64,000 bases of DNA from Pedobacter cryoconitis (GTDB lineage: Bacteria > Bacteroidota > Bacteroidia > Sphingobacteriales > Sphingobacteriaceae), in NCBI RefSeq assembly GCF_001590605.1, contig NZ_CP014504.1:1116001-1180000 (forward strand), in the 5' to 3' direction. Both the position numbers and the translations under genes were made by a program. Of the stretch, positions 26,125-35,413 are shown piece after piece. The notes under the pieces are model-generated. The model made no database searches. It had not been told where the DNA came from and saw nothing but the letters and a program-made list of their open reading frames with translations. Position 1 is the first letter of the stretch, and every line of letters begins with the position of its first letter.

Positions 26125-27456
26125 ATGACAAGAATAGTAATTGGAGAAAAAGAATTTTTTAAAGGGATAGAACAAGTTCAGTTTGAAGGTTTGGAAAGTG
26201 ATAATCCGCTGGCTTTTAGATGGTACAATCCAAATAAATTAGTAGCAGGTAAAACTATGAAGGAACATTTTAAGTTCGCTTGTGCTTACTGGCATTCATT
26301 TAATGGAAATGGGGCCGACCCTTTTGGTGGAGCTACCCATGTTTTCCCTTGGGATGAAAAGAAGGATCCCATAGAAAGGGCAAAAGATAAAATGGATGCT
26401 GCTTTTGAATTTATGACGAAAATGCAATTGCCTTATTACTGTTTTCACGATGTGGATGTCGTTGATTATGGCAATGATATTGCTGAAAATGAGCGCAGAT
26501 TACAGGCTCTGGTTGATTATGCCAAAGCAAAACAGGCGAGCAGCGGGATAAAATTACTTTGGGGAACAGCCAATTTATTTAGTCATCAACGCTATATGAA
26601 TGGTGCATCAACCAATCCTGATTTTCATGTATTAGCGCATGGCGCTGCCCAGGTAAAGGCTGCTTTAGATGCAACTATAGCTCTTGGTGGAGAGAATTAT
26701 GTTTTCTGGGGAGGCAGAGAAGGTTACATGAGTTTATTGAATACCAATATGAAGCGCGAGCAGGAACATCTGGCTAAATTCCTTCACACTGCTAAAGATT
26801 ATGCAAGAAAAGAAGGGTTTAATGGGACATTTTTTATTGAACCTAAACCTTGTGAACCGTCTAAACATCAGTATGATTATGATTCAGCTACAGTAAAAAG
26901 CTTTTTACAGGAGTATGATCTGCTTGCTGACTTTAAACTGAATATAGAAGTGAACCATGCAACTTTAGCAGGACATACTTTTCAGCATGAGTTACAAGTT
27001 GCTGCGGATAGTGGTTTATTAGGATCTATAGATGCCAATCGTGGTGATTATCAAAATGGTTGGGATACGGATCAATTTCCGAATGATATTAATGAACTGA
27101 CTGAAGCGATGCTGGTTATTTTAGAGAGTGGTGGATTAAAAGGTGGAGGGGTGAATTTTGATGCCAAAATCCGCAGGAATTCAACTGATCCTGCTGATTT
27201 GTTTTATGCTCATGTTGGTGGTATGGATATTTTTGCACGGGCGCTGCTTACTGCAGATGCTATCCTTCAAAAATCGGATTATAAAAAGATAAGGGCTGAT
27301 AGATATGCTTCTTTTGATAGTGGTAAAGGTGCCGAGTTTGAGCAAGGTAAATTAAGTTTAGAAGATTTAAGGAACTATGCTGTACAAAACGGGGAACCTG
27401 AAATACGAAGTGGAAAACAGGAGTATCTGGAAAACCTGATTAACAGATATATCTAG
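26125..27456 (+). CDS. xylA: Xylose isomerase
   Basis: This 443-residue enzyme is a class II xylose isomerase (longer N-terminus). It shows the active-site [10 protein letters not shown] (catalytic His), [15 protein letters not shown] (metal-binding Glu and Lys), the histidine-containing [14 protein letters not shown], and the C-terminal [18 protein letters not shown]. It interconverts D-xylose and D-xylulose with divalent metal. The gene follows xylB by 20 bp. Together they channel xylose to xylulose 5-phosphate. No xylose transporter is present in the window. Confidence 0.96.
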   Translation: MTRIVIGEKEFFKGIEQVQFEGLESDNPLAFRWYNPNKLVAGKTMKEHFKFACAYWHSFNGNGADPFGGATHVFPWDEKKDPIERAKDKMDAAFEFMTKMQLPYYCFHDVDVVDYGNDIAENERRLQALVDYAKAKQASSGIKLLWGTANLFSHQRYMNGASTNPDFHVLAHGAAQVKAALDATIALGGENYVFWGGREGYMSLLNTNMKREQEHLAKFLHTAKDYARKEGFNGTFFIEPKPCEPSKHQYDYDSATVKSFLQEYDLLADFKLNIEVNHATLAGHTFQHELQVAADSGLLGSIDANRGDYQNGWDTDQFPNDINELTEAMLVILESGGLKGGGVNFDAKIRRNSTDPADLFYAHVGGMDIFARALLTADAILQKSDYKKIRADRYASFDSGKGAEFEQGKLSLEDLRNYAVQNGEPEIRSGKQEYLENLINRYI

Positions 27457-27542
27457 ATTGTTTGAAATTCGCAAATAACGGATTGAAATCTTCAAACTAG
27501 AGGTTATGCTTTAACAGATCTTTGTGGTATCAAAATAAAGAT

Positions 27543-28313
27543 ATGATTATGGAGAACCAACGTAAAATAGCATTAGTAACAGGCGGTAGCCGTGGATTAG
27601 GTAAAAATATGGCACTTAAACTTGCAAAGAAAGGTATTGATGTTATTATTACTTACCTGACTAAAGAAGATGAAGCTAAAGAAGTCGTTGCGCAAATTAA
27701 AGCGGCCGGACAAAATGCTGCGGCTCTTCGCCTGGATACGGGTGATGTGAAAAGCTTTGATCAGTTTTTTGAACACTTAAAAGGAGTGCTTAAGGATACA
27801 TTTCAAGCAGACAAATTTGATTTTTTAATCAATAATGCTGGGGTGGGGCACAATACCTTAATTAAGGATATGAGTGAGGAAGTGTTTGATCAGCTGACGA
27901 ATGTACATTTTAAAGGAGTTTATTTTCTGACACAAAAAGCATTGAATCTATTGAATGATCAGGGTGGTATTGTGAATGTTTCCTCTGGTCTTTCGCGGGT
28001 GAGCATGCATGGATATTCTGCTTATGCATCCATGAAAGGGGCAATTGAAGTTTTTACCAGGTATTTGGCGGCAGAGCTTGGTGCAAGGGGTATCAATGCA
28101 AATTCTATAGCACCTGGCGCTATAGAAACTGATTTTGGAGGTGGTGTTGTGCGTGACAATGAGCAGATTAATCAGCATATTAGTGGTATTACTGCGCTTG
28201 GGCGTGTTGGTTTACCTGAGGATATTGGTGGTGTTGTAGCTTTCTTATGTACACCAGATGCCAAATGGGTTAATGCGCAGCGTATCGAAGTTTCAGGGGG
28301 AATGAGCATTTAA
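27543..28313 (+). CDS. Short-chain dehydrogenase/reductase
   Basis: This protein of about 256 residues has the NAD(P)-binding ALVTGGSRGLGKNMALKLAKKG, the NNAGVG motif, the catalytic serine in NVSSGLSRVS and the YxxxK pair in YSAYASMKGA. The C-terminal PEDIGGVVAFLCTPDAKWVN and SGGMSI are typical classical SDR. I take ATG 27543; ATG 27549 is equally good. It lies 86 bp after xylA and ahead of an AraC regulator. It may oxidise or reduce a sugar or polyol, but the substrate cannot be read from the sequence. Confidence 0.88.
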   Translation: MIMENQRKIALVTGGSRGLGKNMALKLAKKGIDVIITYLTKEDEAKEVVAQIKAAGQNAAALRLDTGDVKSFDQFFEHLKGVLKDTFQADKFDFLINNAGVGHNTLIKDMSEEVFDQLTNVHFKGVYFLTQKALNLLNDQGGIVNVSSGLSRVSMHGYSAYASMKGAIEVFTRYLAAELGARGINANSIAPGAIETDFGGGVVRDNEQINQHISGITALGRVGLPEDIGGVVAFLCTPDAKWVNAQRIEVSGGMSI

Positions 28314-28342
28314 TCTCTCCATTTATTTTCAATACGGAGTGT

Positions 28343-28350
28343 TATATTTG
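28343..28350 (+). promoter_or_regulatory. Candidate -7 element (TATATTTG) for the AraC gene at 28367
   Basis: This exact TAnnTTTG match lies 16 bp before the ATG at 28367. It implies a short leader and supports that ATG over the TTG at 28355. Confidence 0.5.
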
Positions 28351-28366
28351 ATTTTTGCAAAACGGT

Positions 28367-29275
28367 ATGCCACAAGAAACGTCTTTAGAAGAATTTTATC
28401 AAAAAGTTACGGCCACTCTTCCTGTAGATATCAACAGGGAGATTGGCCATTTCAATGTTTTTGAAATTGATAAGCTATTTGATAAAAAAACCGGTACCCG
28501 GATTATGCCTTATAGTAGAAGGGCTTATTATAAGATTAGTTTGATCAGGGGAAAAAACAGGGCCGAATATGCTGATAAAGTAATTGAGATCCCGGAAAGT
28601 GCCCTTCTTTTTGCGACACCAAGAATACCTTACCATTGGGTCGCCCATGATGATGACCAGACCGGTCTTTTCTGCATTTTTACAGCAGAATTCCTGGCTA
28701 AAAATAAGGTCGGGATTGCGCTGGACGACTTGCCTATATTCCAGCCCGGGGAATTGCCCATCTTTCAGCTTTCAGCAGAAGAGAGCGCAGCGCTTGAAAT
28801 TATTTTCAGAAAAATGCACAGGGAAATGGACTCCAGTTATATTTATAAATATGACCTGATCCGTAACTTCGTAATGGAAGTGATCCATTACGGGCAAAAG
28901 CTACAGCCTATATCTCCATTCCATGTGGTACAAAATGCAGCAGAAAGAATCACTTCATTATTTGTAGAACTATTAGAAAGGCAATTTCCAATTGAAACTT
29001 CGGGGCAAAGATTGATGCTCCGGACGGCTAAGGATTATGCAGACCGGCTGGCTGTCCATGTAAACCACCTGAATAAAGTATTGAAGGAAAGTTCTGGCCA
29101 GACTACGACCAGTATTATTACACTGCGGGTAATTCAAGAGGCGAAGATCTTGCTGAAGCAAACTGACTGGAGTATTTCGGACATTAGTTATAGCCTGGGG
29201 TTTGATGATTTAGCCCACTTTTCAAACTTTTTCAAAAAGCAAACCGCTATTACACCGATTGCCTTTCGCTCGTAA
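28367..29275 (+). CDS. AraC-family transcriptional regulator
   Basis: This protein of about 302 residues has an N-terminal cupin-like domain (about 20-130) and a C-terminal AraC HTH (about 225-300: TAKDYADRLAVHVNHLNKVL and DISYSLGFDDLAHFSNFFKK). I take ATG 28367 because a good -7 element lies 16 bp upstream. The upstream TTG at 28355 would add only four residues. It is next to the SDR gene, which may be its target. A strong hairpin terminator follows the stop codon. Confidence 0.9.
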   Translation: MPQETSLEEFYQKVTATLPVDINREIGHFNVFEIDKLFDKKTGTRIMPYSRRAYYKISLIRGKNRAEYADKVIEIPESALLFATPRIPYHWVAHDDDQTGLFCIFTAEFLAKNKVGIALDDLPIFQPGELPIFQLSAEESAALEIIFRKMHREMDSSYIYKYDLIRNFVMEVIHYGQKLQPISPFHVVQNAAERITSLFVELLERQFPIETSGQRLMLRTAKDYADRLAVHVNHLNKVLKESSGQTTTSIITLRVIQEAKILLKQTDWSISDISYSLGFDDLAHFSNFFKKQTAITPIAFRS

Positions 29276-29325
29276 TCCCAATTGCGTTTAGCGCGCAATC
29301 TGTTTAAACCGATCAATCTTAAACC

Positions 29326-29366
29326 AACAAAATCCCGGCAAAACATATGTTTGCCGGGATTTTGTT
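29326..29366. terminator. Bidirectional rho-independent terminator
   Basis: A perfect 17-bp stem (AACAAAATCCCGGCAAA at 29326-29342 with its complement at 29350-29366) surrounds a 7-nt loop. It lies between the convergent AraC and DEAD-box genes and carries runs of T on both strands. Confidence 0.88.
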
Positions 29367-29375
29367 TAACTCCTT

Positions 29376-30512
29376 TTAAGATAAAGAGATATTTTCGCTG
29401 TCGATTAATTCTACCTTTTTACCCATTTTCTTTTGAATGATTTCAAAATGGTGTAATTCATTCTGGCTAACCAACGAAATCGCGTCTCCTGGCTGATCTG
29501 CACGACCAGTTCTTCCGATACGGTGAACATAATCTTTAGGTGACCGTGGTAATTCGTAATTGATCACAAAAGGAAGAAAATTAATATCAATTCCTCTGGC
29601 CATTAAGTCTGTAGCTACTAATACTTTAAGTTTGCCTGATTTAAAATGCGTTAAGGCATCAGTTCTTGCACCCTGGCTTTTCTTACTGTGAATAGCTTTG
29701 GCATCCATGTTATTTTTACGAAGCTTGTTGACAATAGCGTCAGCCTGCTTAACTGAAGAAGCAAAGACCAGTACTTGTTTCATTTCATGATGATTAATCA
29801 GGTAACGTAAAAACGGCCCTTTTTTTTCATCCGAAACGATATAACCTACCTGGTTGATCAGTTGGAGCGATTCCTCTTCTTCTTCTATCTTGATGACTAC
29901 AGGATCATGCAATAAGATTTGGTGAATATGTTGAAGATCGGCATTCAATGTAGCTGACAATAGTATATTTTGACGCTTTTCAGGTAATAGCGCAATGATT
30001 TTATTCACTTCTTCTTTAAATCCCAGGTTAAGCATTTTATCTGCTTCATCCAGCACCAATGTTTCAATACTGGATAAGTGTACCGCCTTTGAGTCTACTA
30101 GTTCCAATAATCTTCCTGGTGTGGCAACCAATACATTTACACCCTGCATAGCCATCATTTGAGGGTTAATAGAAACACCACCGTATACCGCTAATGTTTT
30201 AACAGGCTCAGGAATTGCTTTGCTGAAAGTTTGAAAAACTTCTTTAACCTGTTCAGCAAGTTCACGTGTAGGCACCAGGACCAATACGTTTGCATGGCGG
30301 TTTTTTACACCCAATGTTTGTTGCAGGTTCATTAAAAGTGGTAAAACATAACTTGCAGTTTTTCCAGAACCTGTTTTGGCAATGGCTAAGACATCTTTTT
30401 TATTTAGTATAGCTGGTATAGCTGTTTGTTGAATAGGAGTAGGTACTGTAAACTTCTGATCTATCAGCGCTATGAGTAAAGCAGGCGATAAACCCAGGGA
30501 TTTAAAAGGCAT
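29376..30512 (-). CDS. DEAD-box RNA helicase (RhlE-like, short)
   Basis: This 378-residue helicase has every core motif: the Q-motif (TPTPIQQTAIP), Walker A AKTGSGKTAS, PTRELAEQ, GGVSI, TPGRL, the DEAD box (VLDEADKMLNLGF), SAT, VATDLMARGID and HRIGRTGR. It lacks the basic C-terminal tail seen in RhlE and CshA, so it is close to a minimal helicase core. Members remodel RNA in ribosome assembly and cold adaptation. The upstream gene on the other strand is a TPR protein. Start is the ATG at 30512. Confidence 0.93.
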   Translation of the reverse strand: MPFKSLGLSPALLIALIDQKFTVPTPIQQTAIPAILNKKDVLAIAKTGSGKTASYVLPLLMNLQQTLGVKNRHANVLVLVPTRELAEQVKEVFQTFSKAIPEPVKTLAVYGGVSINPQMMAMQGVNVLVATPGRLLELVDSKAVHLSSIETLVLDEADKMLNLGFKEEVNKIIALLPEKRQNILLSATLNADLQHIHQILLHDPVVIKIEEEEESLQLINQVGYIVSDEKKGPFLRYLINHHEMKQVLVFASSVKQADAIVNKLRKNNMDAKAIHSKKSQGARTDALTHFKSGKLKVLVATDLMARGIDINFLPFVINYELPRSPKDYVHRIGRTGRADQPGDAISLVSQNELHHFEIIQKKMGKKVELIDSENISLS

Positions 30513-30644
30513 ATTACTTAATTTTTCGTGTAAAAGTAAACAAAAATCATTGTTAGCCGTTGGAGAAAGAGGAGAGACTTTTTGGTTATTGTTGTTGAAA
30601 AGAAAAAATATTACATATTTTAATGGAAATTTTAGGCATTAGCT

Positions 30645-31616
30645 ATGAATGATGATATACGTATGGCAGTTTCTCTGCCTCAGGAGTTAGAAAACGAAGT
30701 GTTTGAATTAAGCGACCTGGCTTGTGAATTACTAGAGGAAGGTAAAGTTGAAGAAGCATTAGAAAAAATAAAGCTTGCCTGGGATAAAGTGCCGGGAACA
30801 AAGTTTAATACTTCCGTGTCTCATCTGATCTTATGCGCTTTAATTCCTATTTTAAATACAGCAGGTCAATATAAGGAGGCATTGCACTTGGCTAAAGAAT
30901 GGATAACAGATCTGGAAACCTCTGGTTACAAAATCTATCATACTATACCTTATATCTTACACGGGGAAACCTTATTATTTCTTAAAGATGCAGATGCAGC
31001 AAAAGAATCTTTTTATCAGGCCGTAAAGTATGGTGCTAAAAAAAGAGATTTTAGTGATCAGGCTGCTTTTTATCTGGAGGTTGCTCAAAAGAAACTGAAT
31101 GACAATCAGGAGATTATGGCACTCTTTCAGGAGAAAGTTTTGTCCCGTTCTGTGACCATATTAAGACCTGAAATCGTGGAGCTTGCTGAAGAGGTCAGTG
31201 CGCGTATTGAAGAATTAAGTGAACAGGGAAACGAGTTGTTTGAGGAAGAAAAGTATCAGGAATGTATTGAGGTTTGGAGTGCGGCTTTGGCCTTGATTCC
31301 TGAACCCCAAAACTCCTATGGCGAAGCTTTCTGGCTGGAAACTTCTATCGGAGACTGTTATTTTATGTTGAAGGATTTCGAGCAGTCACTGGTACACTTT
31401 TTAAATGCAAAAGGGAATATAGAGTCCAATGCATACGAAAATCCATTTGTGATGTTGCGTTTAGGGGAGTTGTTTTTAGAAGGGGATCATTTTAATGATG
31501 CCAAAGAATTCCTGCTCCGGGCTTATATGTTGGAAGGGGAAGAAATATTTAAAACAGAAGATGAGAAGTATTTTGTGTTTTTAAAACAAAATGTTGAACT
31601 CAATAAGCCCGGTTAA
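30645..31616 (+). CDS. Tetratricopeptide-repeat protein
   Basis: This 323-residue soluble protein is built of TPR-like helix pairs: ELSDLACELLEEGKVEEALE, ILNTAGQYKEALHLAKEW, LLFLKDADAAKESFYQAVKY, GNELFEEEKYQECIEVWSAA, and GDCYFMLKDFEQSLVHFLNA. There is no signal peptide. It is probably a scaffold with an unknown partner. It is divergent from the helicase and followed by an unrelated small gene with its own promoter. Confidence 0.8.
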   Translation: MNDDIRMAVSLPQELENEVFELSDLACELLEEGKVEEALEKIKLAWDKVPGTKFNTSVSHLILCALIPILNTAGQYKEALHLAKEWITDLETSGYKIYHTIPYILHGETLLFLKDADAAKESFYQAVKYGAKKRDFSDQAAFYLEVAQKKLNDNQEIMALFQEKVLSRSVTILRPEIVELAEEVSARIEELSEQGNELFEEEKYQECIEVWSAALALIPEPQNSYGEAFWLETSIGDCYFMLKDFEQSLVHFLNAKGNIESNAYENPFVMLRLGELFLEGDHFNDAKEFLLRAYMLEGEEIFKTEDEKYFVFLKQNVELNKPG

Positions 31617-31715
31617 GGGCTCGTATTTATTGTAAATAGCGGACAAACATAGCAATCCGGACAAATATTAAATCTCATAAAAGGCTTTTGACATGGGAAA
31701 GCAAGCTTTTATTAC

Positions 31716-31723
31716 TAGTTTTG
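31716..31723 (+). promoter_or_regulatory. Candidate -7 element (TAGTTTTG)
   Basis: This is an exact TAnnTTTG match 17 bp before the start at 31741. A TTG lies at 31688-31690, somewhat far for a -33 element. Confidence 0.4.
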
Positions 31724-31740
31724 CGCGCAAAGCATGAATT

Positions 31741-32088
31741 ATGGAAGCGAGTGAATTAAGAATTGGAAATTATACCTTAGATCATGGCCATCCTGAGCAA
31801 ATACCATATGGATCTGATATTGATTCTGCAGGATTAATGGATCCGATTCTTTTAACAGAAGAGTGGGTAGTTAAATTTGGTTTTGAACGTTTTGAATTTG
31901 AATACGAAGAAGGGACTGAAACCACTTATGTATTAGAGAAAAAGAATGGTCATCAATTCGTACTCAATGAAAGTTTACAGCCTATGGATGGCGAAATAGC
32001 CATGTTAGATTACAAGTTGCAGTATGTTCACCAGATTCAGAATCTTTATTTTGCATTGACTAATGAGGAATTAGTGATCAAAGAATAG
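31741..32088 (+). CDS. Conserved small protein, unknown function
   Basis: This 115-residue acidic protein (start MEASELRIGNYTL) contains DPILLTEEWVVKFGFERFEF and ends YVHQIQNLYFALTNEELVIKE. Proteins of this pattern (ELRIGNY, LTEEWLxKFGF, VHxLQNLYFALTGEEL) recur in Bacteroidota chromosomes and prophages, often as hypothetical genes. No function is known to me. It has its own promoter and stands alone between the TPR and TetR genes. Confidence 0.7.
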   Translation: MEASELRIGNYTLDHGHPEQIPYGSDIDSAGLMDPILLTEEWVVKFGFERFEFEYEEGTETTYVLEKKNGHQFVLNESLQPMDGEIAMLDYKLQYVHQIQNLYFALTNEELVIKE

Positions 32089-32220
32089 GATCTGAATTTT
32101 TTCCTGTTTAAATAGCCGGATGATTCCGGAACCTGTAATGTCATCTTGTTCCTCAAGCTGAAGAAACTAAATTCAACAAGTCTGTTTTTAAATTTATTCT
32201 CCTGATTTAAAGAAAATAAC

Positions 32221-32245
32221 TATTTTTGTATCGATTAATACAAAA
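32221..32245. promoter_or_regulatory. TetR promoter and operator: -7 element overlapped by a palindrome
   Basis: TATTTTTG (32221-32228) is an exact -7 match. TTTTGTAT (32224-32231) and ATACAAAA (32238-32245) form an 8-bp inverted repeat around CGATTA, overlapping that element. A second, similar site lies before the SDR gene (32849-32870). This is the expected layout for a self-regulating TetR repressor. Confidence 0.6.
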
Positions 32246-32252
32246 TAAAAAA

Positions 32253-32834
32253 ATGAAAGGAAGACCAGTTACTTTTGACAACGAAGAGGTGATCTTAAAA
32301 GCCCAGAAAATTTTTTGGGAAAAGGGATATACAGCCACTTCACTTGCCGATTTGCTGACTACCACTGGTATGGGCAGCGGCAGTTTCTACAATACTTTTA
32401 AAGGGGGGAAAAAGGAGCTCTTTAGAAAAGCGATACAGCAAAGGCGGGAAGCATTTTTACAGTTCAAGACTGAGCTTAATAACAATGAATCTCCAATTGA
32501 TTTGATTAAGGATTTTTTCAGGAGTATTGCTGCTGCTGATAAGCAAACACATCTGCAAGGTTGTCTTATTTCAAATACAGTAACAGAGATGACTTTTGTT
32601 GATATTGATCTTGAAAATGAAGCAATAGCAATTTTAAAAGATGTGGAGAAAATGTTTGCTGCAGCTATTGAAAAAGGACAGCGGGATGGTCATATCAAAA
32701 ATCAAACTGATCCGCTTATTCTGGGCAGATACCTTGTCACATTCTGGAATGGGTTGAATGTGACCAGGAGAATGTATCCAGACAATAAAGTTCTCCAAAA
32801 ACAGATTGAAATGCAGCTGGATATCATCAGTTGA
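32253..32834 (+). CDS. TetR-family transcriptional repressor
   Basis: This 193-residue protein starts MKGRPVTFDNEEVILKAQKI. It carries the TetR HTH (about 8-55, including GYTATSLADLLTTTGMGSGSFYNTF) and an all-helical ligand-binding domain. The start at 32253 is preferred because the upstream frame overlaps the promoter and operator. A palindrome at its own promoter is nearly repeated before the next gene, an SDR reductase 49 bp downstream. This suggests a two-gene regulon responding to an unknown aldehyde, quinone or similar substrate. Confidence 0.9.
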   Translation: MKGRPVTFDNEEVILKAQKIFWEKGYTATSLADLLTTTGMGSGSFYNTFKGGKKELFRKAIQQRREAFLQFKTELNNNESPIDLIKDFFRSIAAADKQTHLQGCLISNTVTEMTFVDIDLENEAIAILKDVEKMFAAAIEKGQRDGHIKNQTDPLILGRYLVTFWNGLNVTRRMYPDNKVLQKQIEMQLDIIS

Positions 32835-32848
32835 TTTTTTTTGTTCAA

Positions 32849-32870
32849 TTATGTATCAATCATTACAAAA
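32849..32870. promoter_or_regulatory. Second TetR operator candidate, before the SDR gene
   Basis: By my alignment 18 of 22 positions match the operator at 32224-32245, with GTAT and ATTACAAAA arms. It lies 14 bp before the SDR start. Confidence 0.5.
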
Positions 32871-32883
32871 ATAAAAATATATT

Positions 32884-33675
32884 ATGGATTTACATTTAGA
32901 TTCAAAAACAGCATTTATCAGCGGTTCTACGCAAGGTATCGGCTTTGCGATAGCCAAACAGTTAGTAAAGGAAGGCGTAAGCATTATTCTTAATGGGCGT
33001 AACCAACAAAAATTAGACCTGGCTATACAAAGTTTGCAAAAGGAATATCCTGATAGTAATATTTCAGGAATTGTGGCCGATTTTTCTAATGGAGACGAAG
33101 TTAAGGTATTAATCGCTGCATTACCTCCTGTTGATATTCTGATCAATAATGTGGGGATTTTTGAACTCAAATCTTTTGGGACTATAACAGATGCTGAGTG
33201 GACGAGGTTCTTCGAGGTCAATGTAATGAGCGGAGTAAGGCTTTCGCGTGCGTTGTTACCCAAAATGCTGGATAAGAACTGGGGCAGGGTGATTTTTATC
33301 AGCAGTGAGTCTGGGATTAATATTCCTGAAAATATGATTCATTATGGGATGACTAAAACGGCATTGCTTTCGATAAGTAATGGTTTGGCCAAATTAACGA
33401 AGGGCAGTCAGGTTACAGTAAATACCATATTAGGCGGGCCAACTTATTCGGATGGAGTAGCAGAGGCTATAGTGCAAATTGCTCATGCTCAAAATCAGGA
33501 TCCAGAGCAGCTTAAAGCCTATATCAGTACAAGTACCAATCCGACCTCTTTGCTGCAGCGTTTCATCGAACCGGAAGAAATTGCCAGCCTTGCTGTTTAT
33601 CTTTCGAGCCCTTTGTCGATTGCTACAAACGGCGCCAGTTTACGAGCAGATGGTGGTGTACTAACAGGCATTTAA
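32884..33675 (+). CDS. Short-chain dehydrogenase/reductase
   Basis: This 263-residue classical SDR has the cofactor loop TAFISGSTQGIGFAIAKQL, the NNVGIF motif, the catalytic serine in VIFISSESGINI and the pair in HYGMTKTALLSI. The C-terminus FIEPEEIASLAVYLSSPLSI and ADGGVLTGI are typical. ISGSTQGIG with NGRNQ after the second strand suggests NADP(H). It is the likely target of the TetR repressor encoded just upstream. Substrate unknown. Confidence 0.9.
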   Translation: MDLHLDSKTAFISGSTQGIGFAIAKQLVKEGVSIILNGRNQQKLDLAIQSLQKEYPDSNISGIVADFSNGDEVKVLIAALPPVDILINNVGIFELKSFGTITDAEWTRFFEVNVMSGVRLSRALLPKMLDKNWGRVIFISSESGINIPENMIHYGMTKTALLSISNGLAKLTKGSQVTVNTILGGPTYSDGVAEAIVQIAHAQNQDPEQLKAYISTSTNPTSLLQRFIEPEEIASLAVYLSSPLSIATNGASLRADGGVLTGI

Positions 33676-33715
33676 GTTTTAATTGCTCAGGGTGGTTAAA
33701 TAGACTTCATAATTG

Positions 33716-33742
33716 AAACCTCACTTTTTTGTGAGGTTTTTT
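33716..33742 (+). terminator. Rho-independent terminator overlapping the MFS 3' end
   Basis: AACCTCAC (33717-33724) and GTGAGGTT (33731-33738) form a stem followed by T residues, after the SDR gene. The same bases encode the last codons of the convergent MFS gene. Confidence 0.7.
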
Positions 33743-34858
33743 AAGGTGAATACCAACAATGATAAACCAAGCAAAATAATACTTGTCCAGGGTAGCTGAT
33801 GAATACCAATGTTCACGATCGCTAATCCGCCAACTGTTGAGCCGATTGTTACGGCAAGATTTCCGCATGAAGTGAAAATACTATTGATGAATTCAGGGGC
33901 TTCTGAAACTGAAGAAGTGATATTTACATTGCTAATCAGAAAGCCACCTGCATGGATGAATCCCCAAAATACGATGACCAGTATCATAAAGTTATAATTA
34001 GCCCCCAGAAAATATGTTAAGCTATGGATTCCTAACAGTGATAACATAAAAAGTAAGGTAGTTCTTTCTATATTTTTGCTTAAAAATTTGCCGGAAAAGT
34101 AATTCCCTGCAATGCCGGTTATGCCAAATATCAACAACATTAATCCAATTTCTGAACCATTCATATGGGTTACATTTTTCAAATAGTCAGCCATGTATCC
34201 GTAAGTAGAGAACATGGCGGCAATCATCAGGCAGGCTAATAAAAGACTTAATAACAGCTTCCGGTTACCTAGTATTCTCCAATAGGAAGTTTTGATTTTA
34301 ACATTGGAAATGGGGATAAAAGGAAGAAAAATCCAGATTGATAAAAATGAAATGATATTGATAACTGCAGATAAGAAGAAAGAGGCTCTCCAATTAAACA
34401 TTTCTGCTATAAATGTTGCCATCGGTATCCCGAAAACTGTTGCCAATGTTAGCCCACCAAATACGACGCTAACAGCTTTAGGTGACTGTTCTGAAGGAAC
34501 AGATCCTGCAGCAACGGCCAGGGCGATGGACCAGAAAACCGGATGTAAAATAGCAGGTAGTGCACGGGCAAAAAGTAAAAATGAAAATGAAGGCGTAACA
34601 GCTGAAAGTATATTGGAAATCGAAAAAAACGGCCACTACCAGTAATAATGTTTTTTTTCTATTAGCATTCGAGAATGCTAATGTTATAAAAGGGGCAGAG
34701 ATAGCTATGATCAGTGCAAAAATACTCAATAACCATCCCGCCTTATCAATAGTAACATGATAAGTATTTGCTATTTGTGGTAAGATACCAATCACACCAA
34801 ATTCGGTCGTTGTAATTCCGAAAATCCCTAAAGCCAGTACATAAAGTGTTCTTTTCAT
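33721..34858 (-). pseudogene. MFS drug-efflux transporter interrupted by one homopolymer frameshift
   Basis: Two frames together give a 12-helix major facilitator. The first starts at 34858 (MKRTLYVLALGIFGITTTEF) and carries TM1 to TM3. The second begins after 34630, reads SISNILSAVTPSFSFLLFAR and continues to 33721. The shift lies in a run of seven A (34623-34629), where one base too many fits the break. Apart from that the gene is intact. It resembles DHA1-type sugar or drug efflux proteins. It diverges from an HxlR regulator, a common pair. Either a recent mutation, a phase-variable tract, or a sequencing error. Confidence 0.8.
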
Positions 34859-34868
34859 AGTTGTTTTT

Positions 34869-34922
34869 TATGCAAATTTGAAGCATAAATAACCTGATCA
34901 GATGATATGCACTTTTATGTGC
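34869..34922. promoter_or_regulatory. HxlR operator candidates between MFS and HxlR genes
   Basis: Two inverted repeats lie in the divergent promoter region: TATGC/GCATA (34869-34873 and 34883-34887) and GCAC/GTGC with a 6-bp centre (34909-34922). Such palindromes are expected for dimeric HxlR repressors. Which one is used cannot be told. Confidence 0.35.
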
Positions 34923-34967
34923 GATACTATCAAAAGGGAAAGTATACTGATAATTAGAAGCTTAATC

Positions 34968-35324
34968 ATGCCAGAATTTTTTCACGATAAAAAACTATAC
35001 TATACTCCAATTGAATTTGCCTTAAAACATATTGGAGGGACATGGAAAATGCCTATTCTCTGGAGGCTTCAGACTAATATTCTCAGATATGGAGAATTGA
35101 AAAAAGATATTCCGCATATCACGCACAAAATGCTGGCGAGTCAGTTGCGGGAACTGGAAGATAAACAACTTATTGAACGGACGGTTTATCCCGTTGTCCC
35201 ACCTAAAGTTGAATATAAGATTACTGCTAAAGGATTAAAAGCAATCCCGGTAATTGAGCATATTATGAAGTATGGTTATGAACTAATCCAGGAAGCAGGT
35301 ATTGAATATCCACCAAAGATTTAA
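34968..35324 (+). CDS. HxlR-family transcriptional regulator
   Basis: This protein of 118 residues (starting MPEFFHDKKLYYTPIEFALK) has the HxlR winged helix, with GGTWKMPILWRLQTNILRYG, then ITHKMLASQLRELEDKQLIE and the wing VPPKVEYKITAKGL. I take ATG 34968. An ATG at 34902 would add 22 residues that run through the operator region and do not fit the family. HxlR proteins respond to aldehydes, quinones or redox. The divergent MFS gene is the likely target. Confidence 0.9.
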   Translation: MPEFFHDKKLYYTPIEFALKHIGGTWKMPILWRLQTNILRYGELKKDIPHITHKMLASQLRELEDKQLIERTVYPVVPPKVEYKITAKGLKAIPVIEHIMKYGYELIQEAGIEYPPKI

Positions 35325-35337
35325 TTAACAATAGGTT

Positions 35338-35396
35338 ACCTGCTGAGAAACATCATCATTTGATTAATGATGATGTTTCTCAGCAGGTTTTGTTTT
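35338..35396. terminator. Perfect 23-bp hairpin terminator
   Basis: The arms 35338-35360 (starting ACCTGCTGAGAAACATCATC) and 35366-35388 are exact complements around the loop TGATT. A T-rich tail follows. It lies between the convergent HxlR and MarR genes. Confidence 0.9.
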
Positions 35397-35413
35397 ATAG
35401 TTAATTATTCAAT

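Noticed and set aside
27460..27497. GTTTGAA ... TTCAAAC inverted repeat after xylA
   Set aside because: Short arms in AT-rich DNA with wide spacing; too weak to call an operator or terminator.
34292..34645. 117-codon plus-strand frame
   Set aside because: Antisense to the MFS gene, which is clearly coding across this stretch apart from one frameshift.
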